A DNA stretch of 54,076 bases from Blautia sp. An249. Its GTDB lineage: Bacteria > Bacillota > Clostridia > Lachnospirales > Lachnospiraceae. The position numbers and the translations under genes are program-made. The notes below the pieces were generated by a model. The model did not search any database. It was not told the DNA's origin and was given only the letters and a program-made list of their open reading frames with translations. Shown here piece by piece: positions 26,201 to 33,251 of this stretch. How positions within the stretch are numbered: the first letter of the stretch is position 1; every line of letters starts with the position of its first letter. Location of the stretch: positions 1 through 54,076 of the forward strand of contig NZ_NFJL01000024.1 in NCBI RefSeq assembly GCF_002159835.1, given 5' to 3'.

Positions 26201-27647
26201 TCTTTACGATCTGAACCCGTGCAAGGTTTAGCCACTTTACCTTAAATGATACCGGTCCCGCTGACTCTGATATAAATGCACCAATCGCCTGATTTCCTGA
26301 TCCAGTGGAATCAAGTACCAATGTCTTCCAGCTTTCCCGGATTGATCCGTACAGAGATCCGCTTTCAAAATTCCCTGTCACTGTTAACGGCGCTTTCAGA
26401 TAAAAGGTGTCTCCACCATATACTTTTAAGCTGCCGCCTGTTGTATTGGTCCCTTTTGTCTTGTTGTATCCTGTTACTCCCTCCGGAAGCTTAATGGATA
26501 TATAGTTCCGATGGTCTCCATTTAGTTTGATATCCGGTGTTTTCTGCGTATCGCCTTCTCTGACTGCATTTACATTTGTGCTGGACAAACTCAGCTCGCC
26601 TTTTGGCGGCTCCTCCAAAGATGTAAGATGATTAATATAATCAATCACCCCCGCAGCTACAAGGTTCTCATAAGGGCAGCCTGTGAAGGCAAGATCCCCC
26701 GCATAAGCGTAAGATGCGGCAAGATGGGTATATACATATTTTTCTTCGGCTGATTTCCCGGCCAGATAGGAACCTGTTATATCCCCGGCGCCACCGTATC
26801 CATAATATAAAACCTTTTGCAATGTCTTATTGGACTCCAACACATCTGCCACATAGTCTCCCGTCGGAGGAGAGGTTTTATGGGATTCCAGGCAGTAAGC
26901 CAATTTGCCATTCACATAAAACCAGCATGTAGAGTAGCTTCCCAGATAAGACGGGTAATTGATTCGATCTCCCTGTACCAGCTGCACAGTCTCTCTTGCG
27001 CGGGTTACAAGGCCGTCCGCCGCAGACATCATAAGCACATTTCCGTTTTCGATATCTTCCTCCAGCTGCTCCAGTTCTTTTTCAGACTGCTCTGGATCAA
27101 GACTCGTAATCTCTACATCTGCTTTCTGTGTAGATTCTTCTGCAGTATTTTCCTGTTCTTTTGTTTCTGTCTGCTGTTCTTCTTTCTGCTGTTCATCCGT
27201 ATGCGAATCCTCTTCTGCATCGCCACCGGTATCTTCCTTTTGCTTATCCCCGCCATTGGACTCATCGTGAGCCTGTCCCTCTGAATCGGTTAATGTAATC
27301 CTCCGCTCAATGGTGTAGATCTCACTGCCGTCTTTTGGAACGACCAGATATTTTGCATAATATGTACCCGGCTGATCCGGCTTGTATTCGCTTCCATCCT
27401 CCCCGGTTATTTCTGACAGCGTTACAGTTTCTCTTTCCTCATCAAATTGGATACCTTCCATGCAGGTTTCCGCCTTGAAGTCCTTGTCAGAAATATCCTT
27501 TGTAATATCTGTTGCTTCCACGTTTCTGTTTTTTGGTTCAATCCCGTCGCCTTCTGCTGCATATGCCACATTTGATAAGCACGGCAGGACGCCTATTGCA
27601 AACGCAAGGAAAAAAGTGGTCACTCTTTTTAGCTTCACGCTTTTCAT
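23274..27647 (-). CDS. cell-wall-anchored VaFE/SpaA-type adhesin (1457 aa)
   Basis: A sortase substrate. Signal peptide at residues 1-30, ending NVAYA. Residues about 30-200 are an acidic Glu/Gln-rich region. Near residue 245 a thioester-like domain begins (AYCLESHK, then KVLYYGYGG, then THLAASYAY). A long series of prealbumin-like SpaA/Cna-B repeats follows, each with a K-x-D-A or K-T-D start and an x-V-K-E-[IT]-x-A-P-x-G-Y end, likely closed by isopeptide bonds. The sorting signal VPKTGDNP near residue 1417 is followed by a hydrophobic stretch and a KKSRK tail. ATG 27647 has AAAGGAG nearby; the in-frame ATG at 27671 lacks one. Probable role: attachment to host cells, mucus or neighbouring bacteria. 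Confidence 0.9.
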   Translation of the reverse strand: MKSVKLKRVTTFFLAFAIGVLPCLSNVAYAAEGDGIEPKNRNVEATDITKDISDKDFKAETCMEGIQFDEERETVTLSEITGEDGSEYKPDQPGTYYAKYLVVPKDGSEIYTIERRITLTDSEGQAHDESNGGDKQKEDTGGDAEEDSHTDEQQKEEQQTETKEQENTAEESTQKADVEITSLDPEQSEKELEQLEEDIENGNVLMMSAADGLVTRARETVQLVQGDRINYPSYLGSYSTCWFYVNGKLAYCLESHKTSPPTGDYVADVLESNKTLQKVLYYGYGGAGDITGSYLAGKSAEEKYVYTHLAASYAYAGDLAFTGCPYENLVAAGVIDYINHLTSLEEPPKGELSLSSTNVNAVREGDTQKTPDIKLNGDHRNYISIKLPEGVTGYNKTKGTNTTGGSLKVYGGDTFYLKAPLTVTGNFESGSLYGSIRESWKTLVLDSTGSGNQAIGAFISESAGPVSFKVKWLNLARVQIVKKDAETKNPLDGAVYGVYKDSACTDLVTQISATGEDGTIYSDYFDAGLKTVYVKEIKAPVNYAINKTVYPVKVTAGATVKVEAEDKPVKGKITVNKEDVDTQGFVSQGDADLKGAVYGLYAKEDIQKPDGTGVLHKKGSLIQQKTFGESGEIVFSDVYLGAMYVKEITAPTGYQLDKTEYDATLTYEGQEKEIVLKELTVYEKVMRQAFQIIKISEDGEQTEVDLVKGAEFTVYLISELSEVKDGSLKPSNGVSYTAEDFIAYDFTDEKVATYYEDGEKLEVPVLITDEKGYAKSVELPYGQYVCVETKTPENLKQVNPFVVTVDHDDREPQQWRVFDDRPFEFLLKIIKKDAQTNRPVLEKSATYKVWDCEKEEYVEQVINYPEKTKISEFSTNDEGYLVLPQPLKAGHYRIEEIKAPDSYVRQGYEESLTHDGEEVSKLEITGSGTYEKDAAQAIELVINSDTPHQIDPDTGAYIVEVVQYNDEQVGSLTLKKVGEQLTEVKGESLLEKAAGFFRGIKDAVTGTESEDTGVFKDFVYEEMGVEGAAFELYAKDTIYSPDNAVDENGDRIIRYEKDDLVTTLITDEEGIAKVNNLPLGSYYLKETTAGEHFVLNPEQKEFTLTAENDTVAVVYENVEYKNERQKIDISVLKKDAVSKESVAGAVFGLYAGEDIENSKGEVIIEKDTLIEQAVSGEDGRAAFESDLWHGKYYVKEEQAAPGYLPCEEIWEINADYADQNEEVITLEKEIENQPTETHFQKTDIVTGDPIDGAHLQIIDKDGEVVREWTTKADEAEHIEYALPEGDYILREETAPYADGYVTAEEVKFSVKEDGSIEKVKMEDDISKVDISKTDLTTGEELEGATLQILDKDGNVLEEWVTNGEPHRIERLPVGEELILKETAAPDGYEIAEEVTFVVEDTMEVQKVEMKDARTPAVPKTGDNPLLPLALAGVCGASVLGIVIIALSRKKSRKDHAE

Positions 27648-27771
27648 ACATGTTCTCCTTTCTTCTGCCAAACAATTTGTTCTGCCAGCCTGTTCCCACT
27701 GATCCCATTTCTATATTTGAGAACGGAACAGTCTGTTTATCTGTTTCTTTCTCCACCTCCTTTGCTATTCT

Positions 27772-27790
27772 TAAATATGAAAGAAGTTGA
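27772..27790 (-). promoter_or_regulatory. CATATT box upstream of the adhesin
   Basis: Minus strand reads TCAACTTCTTTCATATTTA, 127 bases before the adhesin start, the longest leader among the good copies. Confidence 0.6.
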
Positions 27791-27893
27791 AGCTAAAAAC
27801 AGATCAGTCGAATAACCCCCAGAAAAAAGGCATTAAGGCTTTTTACAAGAGACAACATGTATTTTAGATTCCCTAAAAATATGCAATTTTATT

Positions 27894-27939
27894 ATTATAC
27901 ATCCCTAATCTGTCTAAAACCTGTGAGAAACCTGTCTAT
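27894..27939 (-). promoter_or_regulatory. probable response-regulator-activated promoter of the adhesin
   Basis: Plus strand shows three adjacent 11-mers: AATCTGTCTAA (27907-27917), AACCTGTGAGA (27918-27928) and AACCTGTCTAT (27929-27939). On the minus strand they read as spaced ACAG(G/A)TT units, then after 7 bases TATAAT (27894-27899). No -35 hexamer is apparent; the repeats occupy its place, as at OmpR/VanR-type activated promoters. Confidence 0.6.
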
Positions 27940-27956
27940 ATCATTTAGAATTCATT

Positions 27957-27980
27957 AAATTTCTATAAAAATAGAAATTT
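27957..27980. repeat. perfect inverted repeat
   Basis: AAATTTCTAT, AAAA, ATAGAAATTT: a 10-bp perfect AT-rich hairpin between the 166-aa gene's terminator and the 11-bp repeats. It could insulate the adhesin promoter or bind a regulator; nothing decides between them. Confidence 0.6.
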
Positions 27981-27982
27981 TT

Positions 27983-28025
27983 GCAAAAAGAATGGGAACC
28001 CAGCAGCATATTGCGTTGGATTCCC
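27983..28025 (-). terminator. terminator after the 166-aa hypothetical gene
   Basis: Minus-strand stem GGGAATCC/GGGTTCCC (one G-T pair) followed by ATTCTTTTTGC, starting a few bases after the stop codon at 28032. Confidence 0.7.
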
Positions 28026-28031
28026 TCCCTT

Positions 28032-28523
28032 TCAGGCAGCCATATCGTCTGTTACACCTTTGTACTCTGCCCATATCGTATCCAGAATTCTCTGAACATC
28101 TGTATGCCATCTTGGTGTGTCCGCGTGCGCCAGAACCTGATCATACATTTCACCAAAATCATTACCATAATAATCTATATAGCCATTTTTAGAATAATGA
28201 GCTATATCGAAATTCATGAGGAAATCGTAAAAGCGATTTGTCATCCTCTCCAGCTTTCCTGACTTCTTCAGTCTTCGGTATTCCTTGATAATCACGGAGT
28301 ACGGATACACGGTATTTCCATTGACAAGGATTGAAGCTTTTACAGAAAACTTCTCCATAGCATCCTGAATCTGAAGCCGGACATCACCTTCCCTTTTTGT
28401 ATAAAACTGAGGAATTTCTTCGTCTATATCCGAGATAGAATCCAGCATCTTTTCGGCTGCATCAATCTCCTTCTTTCCTCCTGATATACGGACACTCTTA
28501 TTCCTGCTATACTCTTTAACCAT
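28032..28523 (-). CDS. hypothetical protein (163 aa)
   Basis: A soluble basic-to-neutral protein. The opening MVKEYSRNKSVRISGGKKEI is followed by a helical region and a C-terminal block with FDIAHYSKNGYIDYYGNDFGEMYDQ. No family recognised. The start at 28523 is chosen for GAGGAG about nine bases upstream; the in-frame ATG at 28586 has none. It is closed by its own terminator and lies between the adhesin and the two-component pair, with a weak CATATT box 77 bases upstream. Confidence 0.55.
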   Translation of the reverse strand: MVKEYSRNKSVRISGGKKEIDAAEKMLDSISDIDEEIPQFYTKREGDVRLQIQDAMEKFSVKASILVNGNTVYPYSVIIKEYRRLKKSGKLERMTNRFYDFLMNFDIAHYSKNGYIDYYGNDFGEMYDQVLAHADTPRWHTDVQRILDTIWAEYKGVTDDMAA

Positions 28524-28597
28524 CGTTATTCTCCTCTCTGCATATTCATAAGAATTCCTGGATTGATTTTCTCCATCCGTCATCAATCACTTCATAG

Positions 28598-28614
28598 TTA
28601 ATATGCCGAAAGGA
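28598..28614 (-). promoter_or_regulatory. weak CATATT box upstream of the 166-aa region gene
   Basis: Minus strand reads TCCTTTCGGCATATTAA, 77 bases before ATG 28523. Only the core matches; it also overlaps the end of the hydrophobic remnant, so it may be chance. Confidence 0.25.
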
Positions 28615-28781
28615 CCCATAAGTAAAAATTAAAACTTAGCTGTGCCAAGGAAGCCATGCACAGCAACAGATACAGCAATATACTGGCCGCAAACGCAATG
28701 ATCTTTTTGCAATCGTCACCTTTGTTTCATTGACAGTGCAGAAGCGCCTATTCTGTCAAGCCTCTTCCGTTGAATGATTTT

Positions 28782-28835
28782 ATTATAAGGTGCGAACCTT
28801 GCCATAACCTTGCCGAAATCTTGCTTTAACCTTGC
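28782..28835 (-). promoter_or_regulatory. four 11-bp direct repeats plus TATAAT (VanR-type operator/promoter)
   Basis: Minus strand carries GCAAGGTTAAA, GCAAGATTTCG, GCAAGGTTATG and GCAAGGTTCGC back to back (28792-28835), then TATAAT at 28782-28787, seven bases from the core of the last repeat. The spacing equals one helical turn per repeat and fits a dimeric OmpR-family activator. It lies directly after the VanRS-like pair, the obvious candidate regulator. Confidence 0.7.
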
Positions 28836-28847
28836 TTTGAATTATTT

Positions 28848-28877
28848 AAAAAAGCCCTGTGCAGTCACAGAGCTTTT
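28848..28877 (-). terminator. terminator of the two-component operon
   Basis: Minus-strand stem AAAAGCTCTGTG/CACAGGGCTTTT (one wobble) ending in a T-run; the stem overlaps the last codons of the kinase gene. Confidence 0.8.
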
Positions 28878-29788
28878 GGAAAAATGATTGTAAATGTTGT
28901 ACCAGCGTCTGGGACGCTGGCTGCCGTAATACTGCCATTATGGATGTTTACCAGTTCTTTTGCAATGGAAAGCCCCAGCCCGTTTCCTTTGGCAGACCGG
29001 GAATGGTCACATTGGTACATCCTCTCAAAGATGTGCGGCAGGTCCGACGGGGCAATCCCCTTTCCGTTGTCAGCAACAATGATTTTTGCCTGCTGCCCCA
29101 TATCTGTTACGGTCACGGACACCTGGTTTCCCCCGCTGTGTGTAAGAATATTCTGAAGCAGATTATTGAAAACACGCGTAAAAGCGGTAGCGTCAACCCG
29201 TGTCATATACTCTGCTTCAGGAATGGCAATCTCATAACTGAAACCACTGTTTTCCAATATGGGCACCCAGTCAGCCATGATGTTCCGGGCTAATTCGTTC
29301 AGGTCGCAGACTTCAAAATGAAAAACCTGCTCTCCTGCATCCAGTTTCACCCATTCAAACAGGGCTGTCACAAACTCTTTCAAATGGTAAGCTTTTTCCG
29401 CAGCCACGTGAATATATTCTTCCTGTTCGGCTCCCGTTACCATTTTGCTTTCTACTGCTTCCAAATAGCCAACTAAAGAGGCAAGCGGGGTTTTCACATC
29501 ATGGGAGAGGCTCGTCATCAGGCGCTTGTATGCCTGCTCGGACTGCTTCTGCCGGATAAGACGTGACTGGCTGTCCATGGCGATCTCGTTAATATCATAG
29601 CAGATCTGCAGGGTCAGGTCACTCTCCCGCGCCAGTACACGGCGGTTCAGGTTCCCGGCCTTTATATCTGTCAGGGCGTCTTTAATTAGAGAGAGCTGAC
29701 CACGGACACGGTGCAGCTTTGTCAGCAGATATCCAATTACAGCTGCAGCAGCCACAAGAAGTAATAGCAAAAAAAGAGTCATATCCAT
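28865..29788 (-). CDS. VanS-like sensor histidine kinase
   Basis: A 307-residue kinase with a single short N-terminal membrane helix (LFLLLLLVAAAAVIGYLL) and no extracellular sensor domain, so it senses inside the membrane or through a partner. A HAMP-like linker precedes the H-box SLSHDVKTPLASLVGYLE (His96), then the N-box (NNLLQNILTH), G1 (DNGKGI), F-box and G2 (GNGLGLSIAKEL). The short-loop architecture matches kinases of peptide-antibiotic resistance systems. Coupled to the response regulator in front (two-base gap), with AAGGAGG upstream. Confidence 0.9.
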   Translation of the reverse strand: MDMTLFLLLLLVAAAAVIGYLLTKLHRVRGQLSLIKDALTDIKAGNLNRRVLARESDLTLQICYDINEIAMDSQSRLIRQKQSEQAYKRLMTSLSHDVKTPLASLVGYLEAVESKMVTGAEQEEYIHVAAEKAYHLKEFVTALFEWVKLDAGEQVFHFEVCDLNELARNIMADWVPILENSGFSYEIAIPEAEYMTRVDATAFTRVFNNLLQNILTHSGGNQVSVTVTDMGQQAKIIVADNGKGIAPSDLPHIFERMYQCDHSRSAKGNGLGLSIAKELVNIHNGSITAASVPDAGTTFTIIFPKAL

Positions 29789-29790
29789 GT

Positions 29791-30492
29791 CTATGCCTCC
29801 TTGTTGAACCGATATCCCACGCCCCGGACAGTCTGAATGTAAAACGGCTGTTCCGGATTTGGCTCGATTTTCTTGCGTAATTTACTGATAAAAGACATAA
29901 TGTTGCTATCGTCAAAGGCGTATTCCTCTTCCCACACCTGCGTATAAATCTGTTTTTTGGTGAAGACGCGGCCCTTGTTAGACGCCAGGAACACAAGCAG
30001 GTCAAATTCTTTGCCTGTCAGTTCTATTGGGATATTTCGGACAGTCACCATCCGATTGACTTTATCTATCACCATATCTTTCAGCAGCATGGTGGCGGCT
30101 TCGCTTCCGGTCACGGGATTTAAGGTCGTATAGCGCCGGATCAGGGAATTGATACGGGCCATCAGTTCATTAATACTGAAAGGTTTTGTTAAATAGTCAT
30201 CTGCACCCATGCGCAGACCGGAAATCTTGTCCTCCTCATCGCTTTTTGCTGTCAGCATCAGCACCGGAACATTACTTTTCTCACGGATTTTCTGCAGTAC
30301 CTGAAAACCATCCAGATCCGGCATCATCACATCCAGGATAATCAGGGAACAGCTTTCTTTCCATTCTGCCGCCATCTCAAGCCCTTCTCTTCCGCCGTAA
30401 GCCACTAACGCAGAAAAGTTCTCTTTCTCTACGCATTTTCTCATCAGAGCACAAAGCTCCCTGTCATCATCTATAATCAGTATCGTATTCAT
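29791..30492 (-). CDS. OmpR/VanR-family response regulator
   Basis: A 233-residue regulator: receiver domain with acidic pocket D8-D10, phospho-acceptor D54 (LIILDVMMPDLDG) and K in MLTAKSDEED, then a winged-helix DNA-binding domain (about 130-230) ending TVRGVGYRFNKEA. It should bind direct repeats of about 11 bp; two such clusters lie at 28792-28835 and 27907-27939. Upstream of its own gene I see no repeat cluster, so autoregulation is not evident. The ribosome binding site is weak (AGAGGCG). Confidence 0.9.
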   Translation of the reverse strand: MNTILIIDDDRELCALMRKCVEKENFSALVAYGGREGLEMAAEWKESCSLIILDVMMPDLDGFQVLQKIREKSNVPVLMLTAKSDEEDKISGLRMGADDYLTKPFSINELMARINSLIRRYTTLNPVTGSEAATMLLKDMVIDKVNRMVTVRNIPIELTGKEFDLLVFLASNKGRVFTKKQIYTQVWEEEYAFDDSNIMSFISKLRKKIEPNPEQPFYIQTVRGVGYRFNKEA

Positions 30493-30787
30493 GCATTCGC
30501 CTCTTTTCTCGGTTTGCTGATTATTTTACTTTCAGTGTTTTCGCTACAGATTAGATTTTACTTGCTTTTTCTGTAGAATTCAACTTACAGAATAAATTTT
30601 CCAAGGACGTCATTTGTTAATATGTTTTTGAAAATGCAGTTCTTATTACTAATCCGCTATAACCTATTTCATATTGCTATCGAAGAGAGATTGACGAAAG
30701 GAGTGAAAGCGGTTATGCACAAAGAGCCATAGTTTTTCAAGAAACAAAGACAAACGACAAGAATATTGTTCAATGGAGGTATTGCAG

Positions 30788-31303
30788 ATGAAAAACAAGG
30801 TGTTTTCCCTGGCAGAACTGAGGCGAGAAGCAAAAGGACAGAAAATAAAGTTTGAAATGATCGAACGGTACGGAAAAACTGGTGAAGCTATCCCTGAACG
30901 TCTCCGGGGAATTCGAGAGGTGTCCGAAGTAAACACAGTCGGGATCAAGCTGGTCAACCAGTCTGGAGCGATAAGTGAATTATCCATCCCCAGGGCAAGC
31001 CTTATCAATTATGATGGCGACTATCTGAAAGTATACAGCCCTGGATTGCGAGAGCCAACAGATGCAGAGAAAAAGCTTCTTAGCGAATGGGAGGCAATCC
31101 AAAAGGCCAAAGAAAAACAGAATCCCTACATGAACACTTACTGGGCGAAGTATGATTTTTTCAGGAACTCCGCATTTCCCTATATGAGCGGTTTGCACAC
31201 AGGCTCAAGATCTAAGAAAGAATACATCCCCTCTGAAGGTAAAGTCCGAGATCCGAACATAAAAGGAACTTGCATTCTCATATATAAAGTTCACCACGTT
31301 TAG
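30788..31303 (+). CDS. hypothetical protein (171 aa), plus strand
   Basis: A basic soluble protein: an N-terminal helix AELRREAKGQKIKFEM, a beta-rich middle (VNTVGIKLVNQSGAISELSI) and a Lys-rich helical stretch near residue 105. No family recognised. Start chosen at 30788 with GGAGG eight bases upstream; an ATG five codons earlier has no site. About 75 bases upstream lies a five-codon mini-cistron (ATG at 30715, MHKEP) with its own GAAAGGAG. The gene is alone on the plus strand in the cargo island and is followed by a strong hairpin. Confidence 0.55.
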   Translation: MKNKVFSLAELRREAKGQKIKFEMIERYGKTGEAIPERLRGIREVSEVNTVGIKLVNQSGAISELSIPRASLINYDGDYLKVYSPGLREPTDAEKKLLSEWEAIQKAKEKQNPYMNTYWAKYDFFRNSAFPYMSGLHTGSRSKKEYIPSEGKVRDPNIKGTCILIYKVHHV

Positions 31304-31354
31304 GAAGAGCAAATATCTGAGTGTATTGAGAAGCCGGAAGTAGCATAATATACA

Positions 31355-31394
31355 GGGACCGTTAGAAAGAGACAAATAGTCTCGAAACGGTCCC
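31355..31394. terminator. hairpin between the plus-strand gene and ligD
   Basis: GGGACCGTT (31355-31363) pairs with AACGGTCCC (31386-31394); a second inner stem GAGAC/GTCTC lies inside. CTCTTTAC follows on the plus strand. Placed between convergent genes, so it could serve both. Confidence 0.75.
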
Positions 31395-31421
31395 TCTTTA
31401 CATCTTAAATCATTCTCCTGT

Positions 31422-32348
31422 TTACTGTGTGACCACTTCTTCCGGATACACATCGTTCCGGAATCCTTTAAATACCGGTTGTCGCAGCGCCTGCTTTGTA
31501 TTCGGCATATATTCTACTATACATACATGATCCTGCTTTACCCAGACAGCTCCTTGATTGCCTGCCGGGAGCAGATAAAATGGGTTACGGGACACTTCCG
31601 AAAGCTCTGCCACCGCATCCTCTGTCACGCCGGCAGTTACATGCCCTTTATAAACCAGAACGCCTTCTCTGTATTTGGCCAAAATTAAAGTAAATATATG
31701 CTTTCCTTTTCGTATATAGCCTGCCACAATGAAATCTTCATCAGCCATTCTTTTACATTTAATCCAATCCCGGCTGCGCTTTCCCATTACATATATGCTA
31801 TCCTTCTTTTTTGCAACAATCCCCTCTAATTCCTGTTGTTCCGCCGCGCGATAAAGAGCCGTGCCTTTTTCTTCTATATATCTGGATACAGCAATCCTGC
31901 CCGACTCTTTCACCAATCCGGTTAAAATCTGTTTCCGCACTGTCAGCGGTTCCCATATTAATTCTTTACCATCAGCATAAATACAGTCAAAAGCAACAAA
32001 GGACGCCGGGAAACGGACGGACTCCATCTCTATTTTAAACCGTTCCGTCAGCAGCGTCCGTTTTTGTAGTGCATAGAAATCAGGCACGCCATTTTTGAGG
32101 ACAACGATTTCGCCATCAAGGATGCACTTTGCAGATACGTTCTTATAAATTCCTCTTAGTTCCGGGAATTTGGCATTCAACTGAAGATTTCTCTTATTGC
32201 GAAGATCGACTGTATCTTCATTAAAATAGGCCAGGCAGCGAATGCCATCCAATTTTAGTTCATAGATACTGTTCGGATCATCAAAGGCCTCTTCCTGCCT
32301 GGCAATGAGCATAGGGCTCGCTCCCCGGGATTCAAATAAATCCGTCAT
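31422..32348 (-). CDS. ligD: ATP-dependent DNA ligase, LigD ligase-domain type
   Basis: A 308-residue stand-alone ligase. The adenylation motif ELKLDGIR gives catalytic Lys32; other nucleotidyltransferase motifs (DGEIVVL, FVAFDCIYADGK, EGIVAKKKDS, RSRDWIKCKR) are in order, followed by a C-terminal OB fold (residues about 205-305). The polymerase and phosphoesterase domains of mycobacterial LigD are absent. It seals double-strand breaks together with Ku, encoded directly upstream with overlapping stop/start (GCATGA). Confidence 0.9.
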   Translation of the reverse strand: MTDLFESRGASPMLIARQEEAFDDPNSIYELKLDGIRCLAYFNEDTVDLRNKRNLQLNAKFPELRGIYKNVSAKCILDGEIVVLKNGVPDFYALQKRTLLTERFKIEMESVRFPASFVAFDCIYADGKELIWEPLTVRKQILTGLVKESGRIAVSRYIEEKGTALYRAAEQQELEGIVAKKKDSIYVMGKRSRDWIKCKRMADEDFIVAGYIRKGKHIFTLILAKYREGVLVYKGHVTAGVTEDAVAELSEVSRNPFYLLPAGNQGAVWVKQDHVCIVEYMPNTKQALRQPVFKGFRNDVYPEEVVTQ

Positions 32349-33127
32349 GCAGTTCCCTGCTCCTTATGTGCGCCGGTAAGTTCAAGACTCTTTTGCAGCG
32401 CTTCCATAAGATCAATCACGTTCGATGGTTCTCCAGAATCCACCGCAACAATCTCCTGACCCTGTATTTTCTTCATAATCGCTTCCCTTAGACGAGCCTG
32501 GTACTCGTCCCGATAGGCGGCAGCTTCAAAGGGTTTTGTCATGTTTTGGATCAGCAGTTTTGCCATATTAAGTTCGTTCTCATCTAATTTCATCTTCGGA
32601 ACGGACTTCGGCATTGACGCGATCTCATCCTCATAAAATAGTGTTTTAACGATGATCCCGTTCTTTGTAGGGTATAGAACTAACAGCTTTTCATTGGTTC
32701 CCATAACAGTTTTTGCAATTGCCACTTTCTTCTCAGCCAGAAGAGACTGGCGGAGAAGTTCATACGCCTTCTCGGCTCCGGAGTCCGGAACAGCGTAATA
32801 ATCTTTTTCAAAATAAGTCATGTTAACCTCTGATATCTTGGCAAACTGAAGGATATGAATCGTTTTGTCCTTTTTTGTTTTCAGCTTCTCCAACTCCTCA
32901 TTCGTCATAACCACGTATTTCCCTTTTTCATATTCATAGCCCTTGATTATGTCATCACTTGTCACTTCCGTATCACAATGTCTGCAATACTTTTTATACT
33001 GTATTCGCTGCTTGCTTTCCCGGCACAATTGATTAAAATGAATATCATTGTCCACAGTGGTTTTGTATAAACCTACCGGGATCAGAACAAGTCCCATTGA
33101 TATACTGCCCTTGTGCGCAACTGCCAT
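32345..33127 (-). CDS. ku: Ku protein of non-homologous end joining
   Basis: A 260-residue bacterial Ku: opening KGSISMGLVLIPVGLYKTT, a central YCRHCDTEV segment, and the C-terminal KMKLDENELNMAKLLIQNM and YRDEYQARLREAI helices typical of the core. Ku dimers ring DNA ends and recruit LigD. Minimal Ku-ligase pairs occur in spore-forming Clostridia as well as on plasmids and phages. GAGGTGG precedes the ATG; no CATATT box is seen upstream. Confidence 0.95.
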   Translation of the reverse strand: MAVAHKGSISMGLVLIPVGLYKTTVDNDIHFNQLCRESKQRIQYKKYCRHCDTEVTSDDIIKGYEYEKGKYVVMTNEELEKLKTKKDKTIHILQFAKISEVNMTYFEKDYYAVPDSGAEKAYELLRQSLLAEKKVAIAKTVMGTNEKLLVLYPTKNGIIVKTLFYEDEIASMPKSVPKMKLDENELNMAKLLIQNMTKPFEAAAYRDEYQARLREAIMKKIQGQEIVAVDSGEPSNVIDLMEALQKSLELTGAHKEQGTA

Positions 33128-33251
33128 AACTCCACCTCTTCTGTCTTTTTCTTCTTAGTGTCCATATTTTCTATAAAACTATTCACTTGCTAACAAAGGT
33201 TTTGGAAAAGGCAGAAACATAATGGATACCGTGCATATTTTCTCTTACAAT

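Larger units (their letters stand above)
27648..28031. other. adhesin control region, no gene
   Basis: A 384-base gap holding, in order toward the adhesin (minus strand): the terminator of the 166-aa gene, a 10-bp perfect inverted repeat, three 11-bp direct repeats, a TATAAT, a leader of about 240 bases, and a CATATT box at 27772. A ribosome-binding-like AAAGGAGG near 27755 is followed only by a short reading frame that runs into the adhesin in another frame; I do not count it as a gene. Confidence 0.6.
28524..28864. other. promoter region with a broken target gene
   Basis: No intact gene. From high to low coordinates on the minus strand: 11-bp repeats, TATAAT, an inverted repeat TTGACAG...CTGTCAA (about 28731-28762), an ATG followed by an in-frame stop (MKQR), an AAAGGTGA site, then about 100 bases that read in one frame as a strongly hydrophobic segment (KIIAFAASILLYLLLCMASL). 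The hydrophobic frame has no start codon, so this looks like the decayed 5' end of a membrane-protein gene. Confidence 0.45.

Noticed and set aside
27538..27756. Possible leader peptide gene before the adhesin
   Set aside because: It would need a GTG with no spacing from AAAGGAG, and it runs out of frame into the adhesin signal peptide.
28636..28760. Hydrophobic reading frame (KIIAFAASILLYLLL...) as a real small membrane protein
   Set aside because: No start codon in that frame before the hydrophobic part and a stop interrupts the only ATG frame with a site, so I treat it as a remnant.
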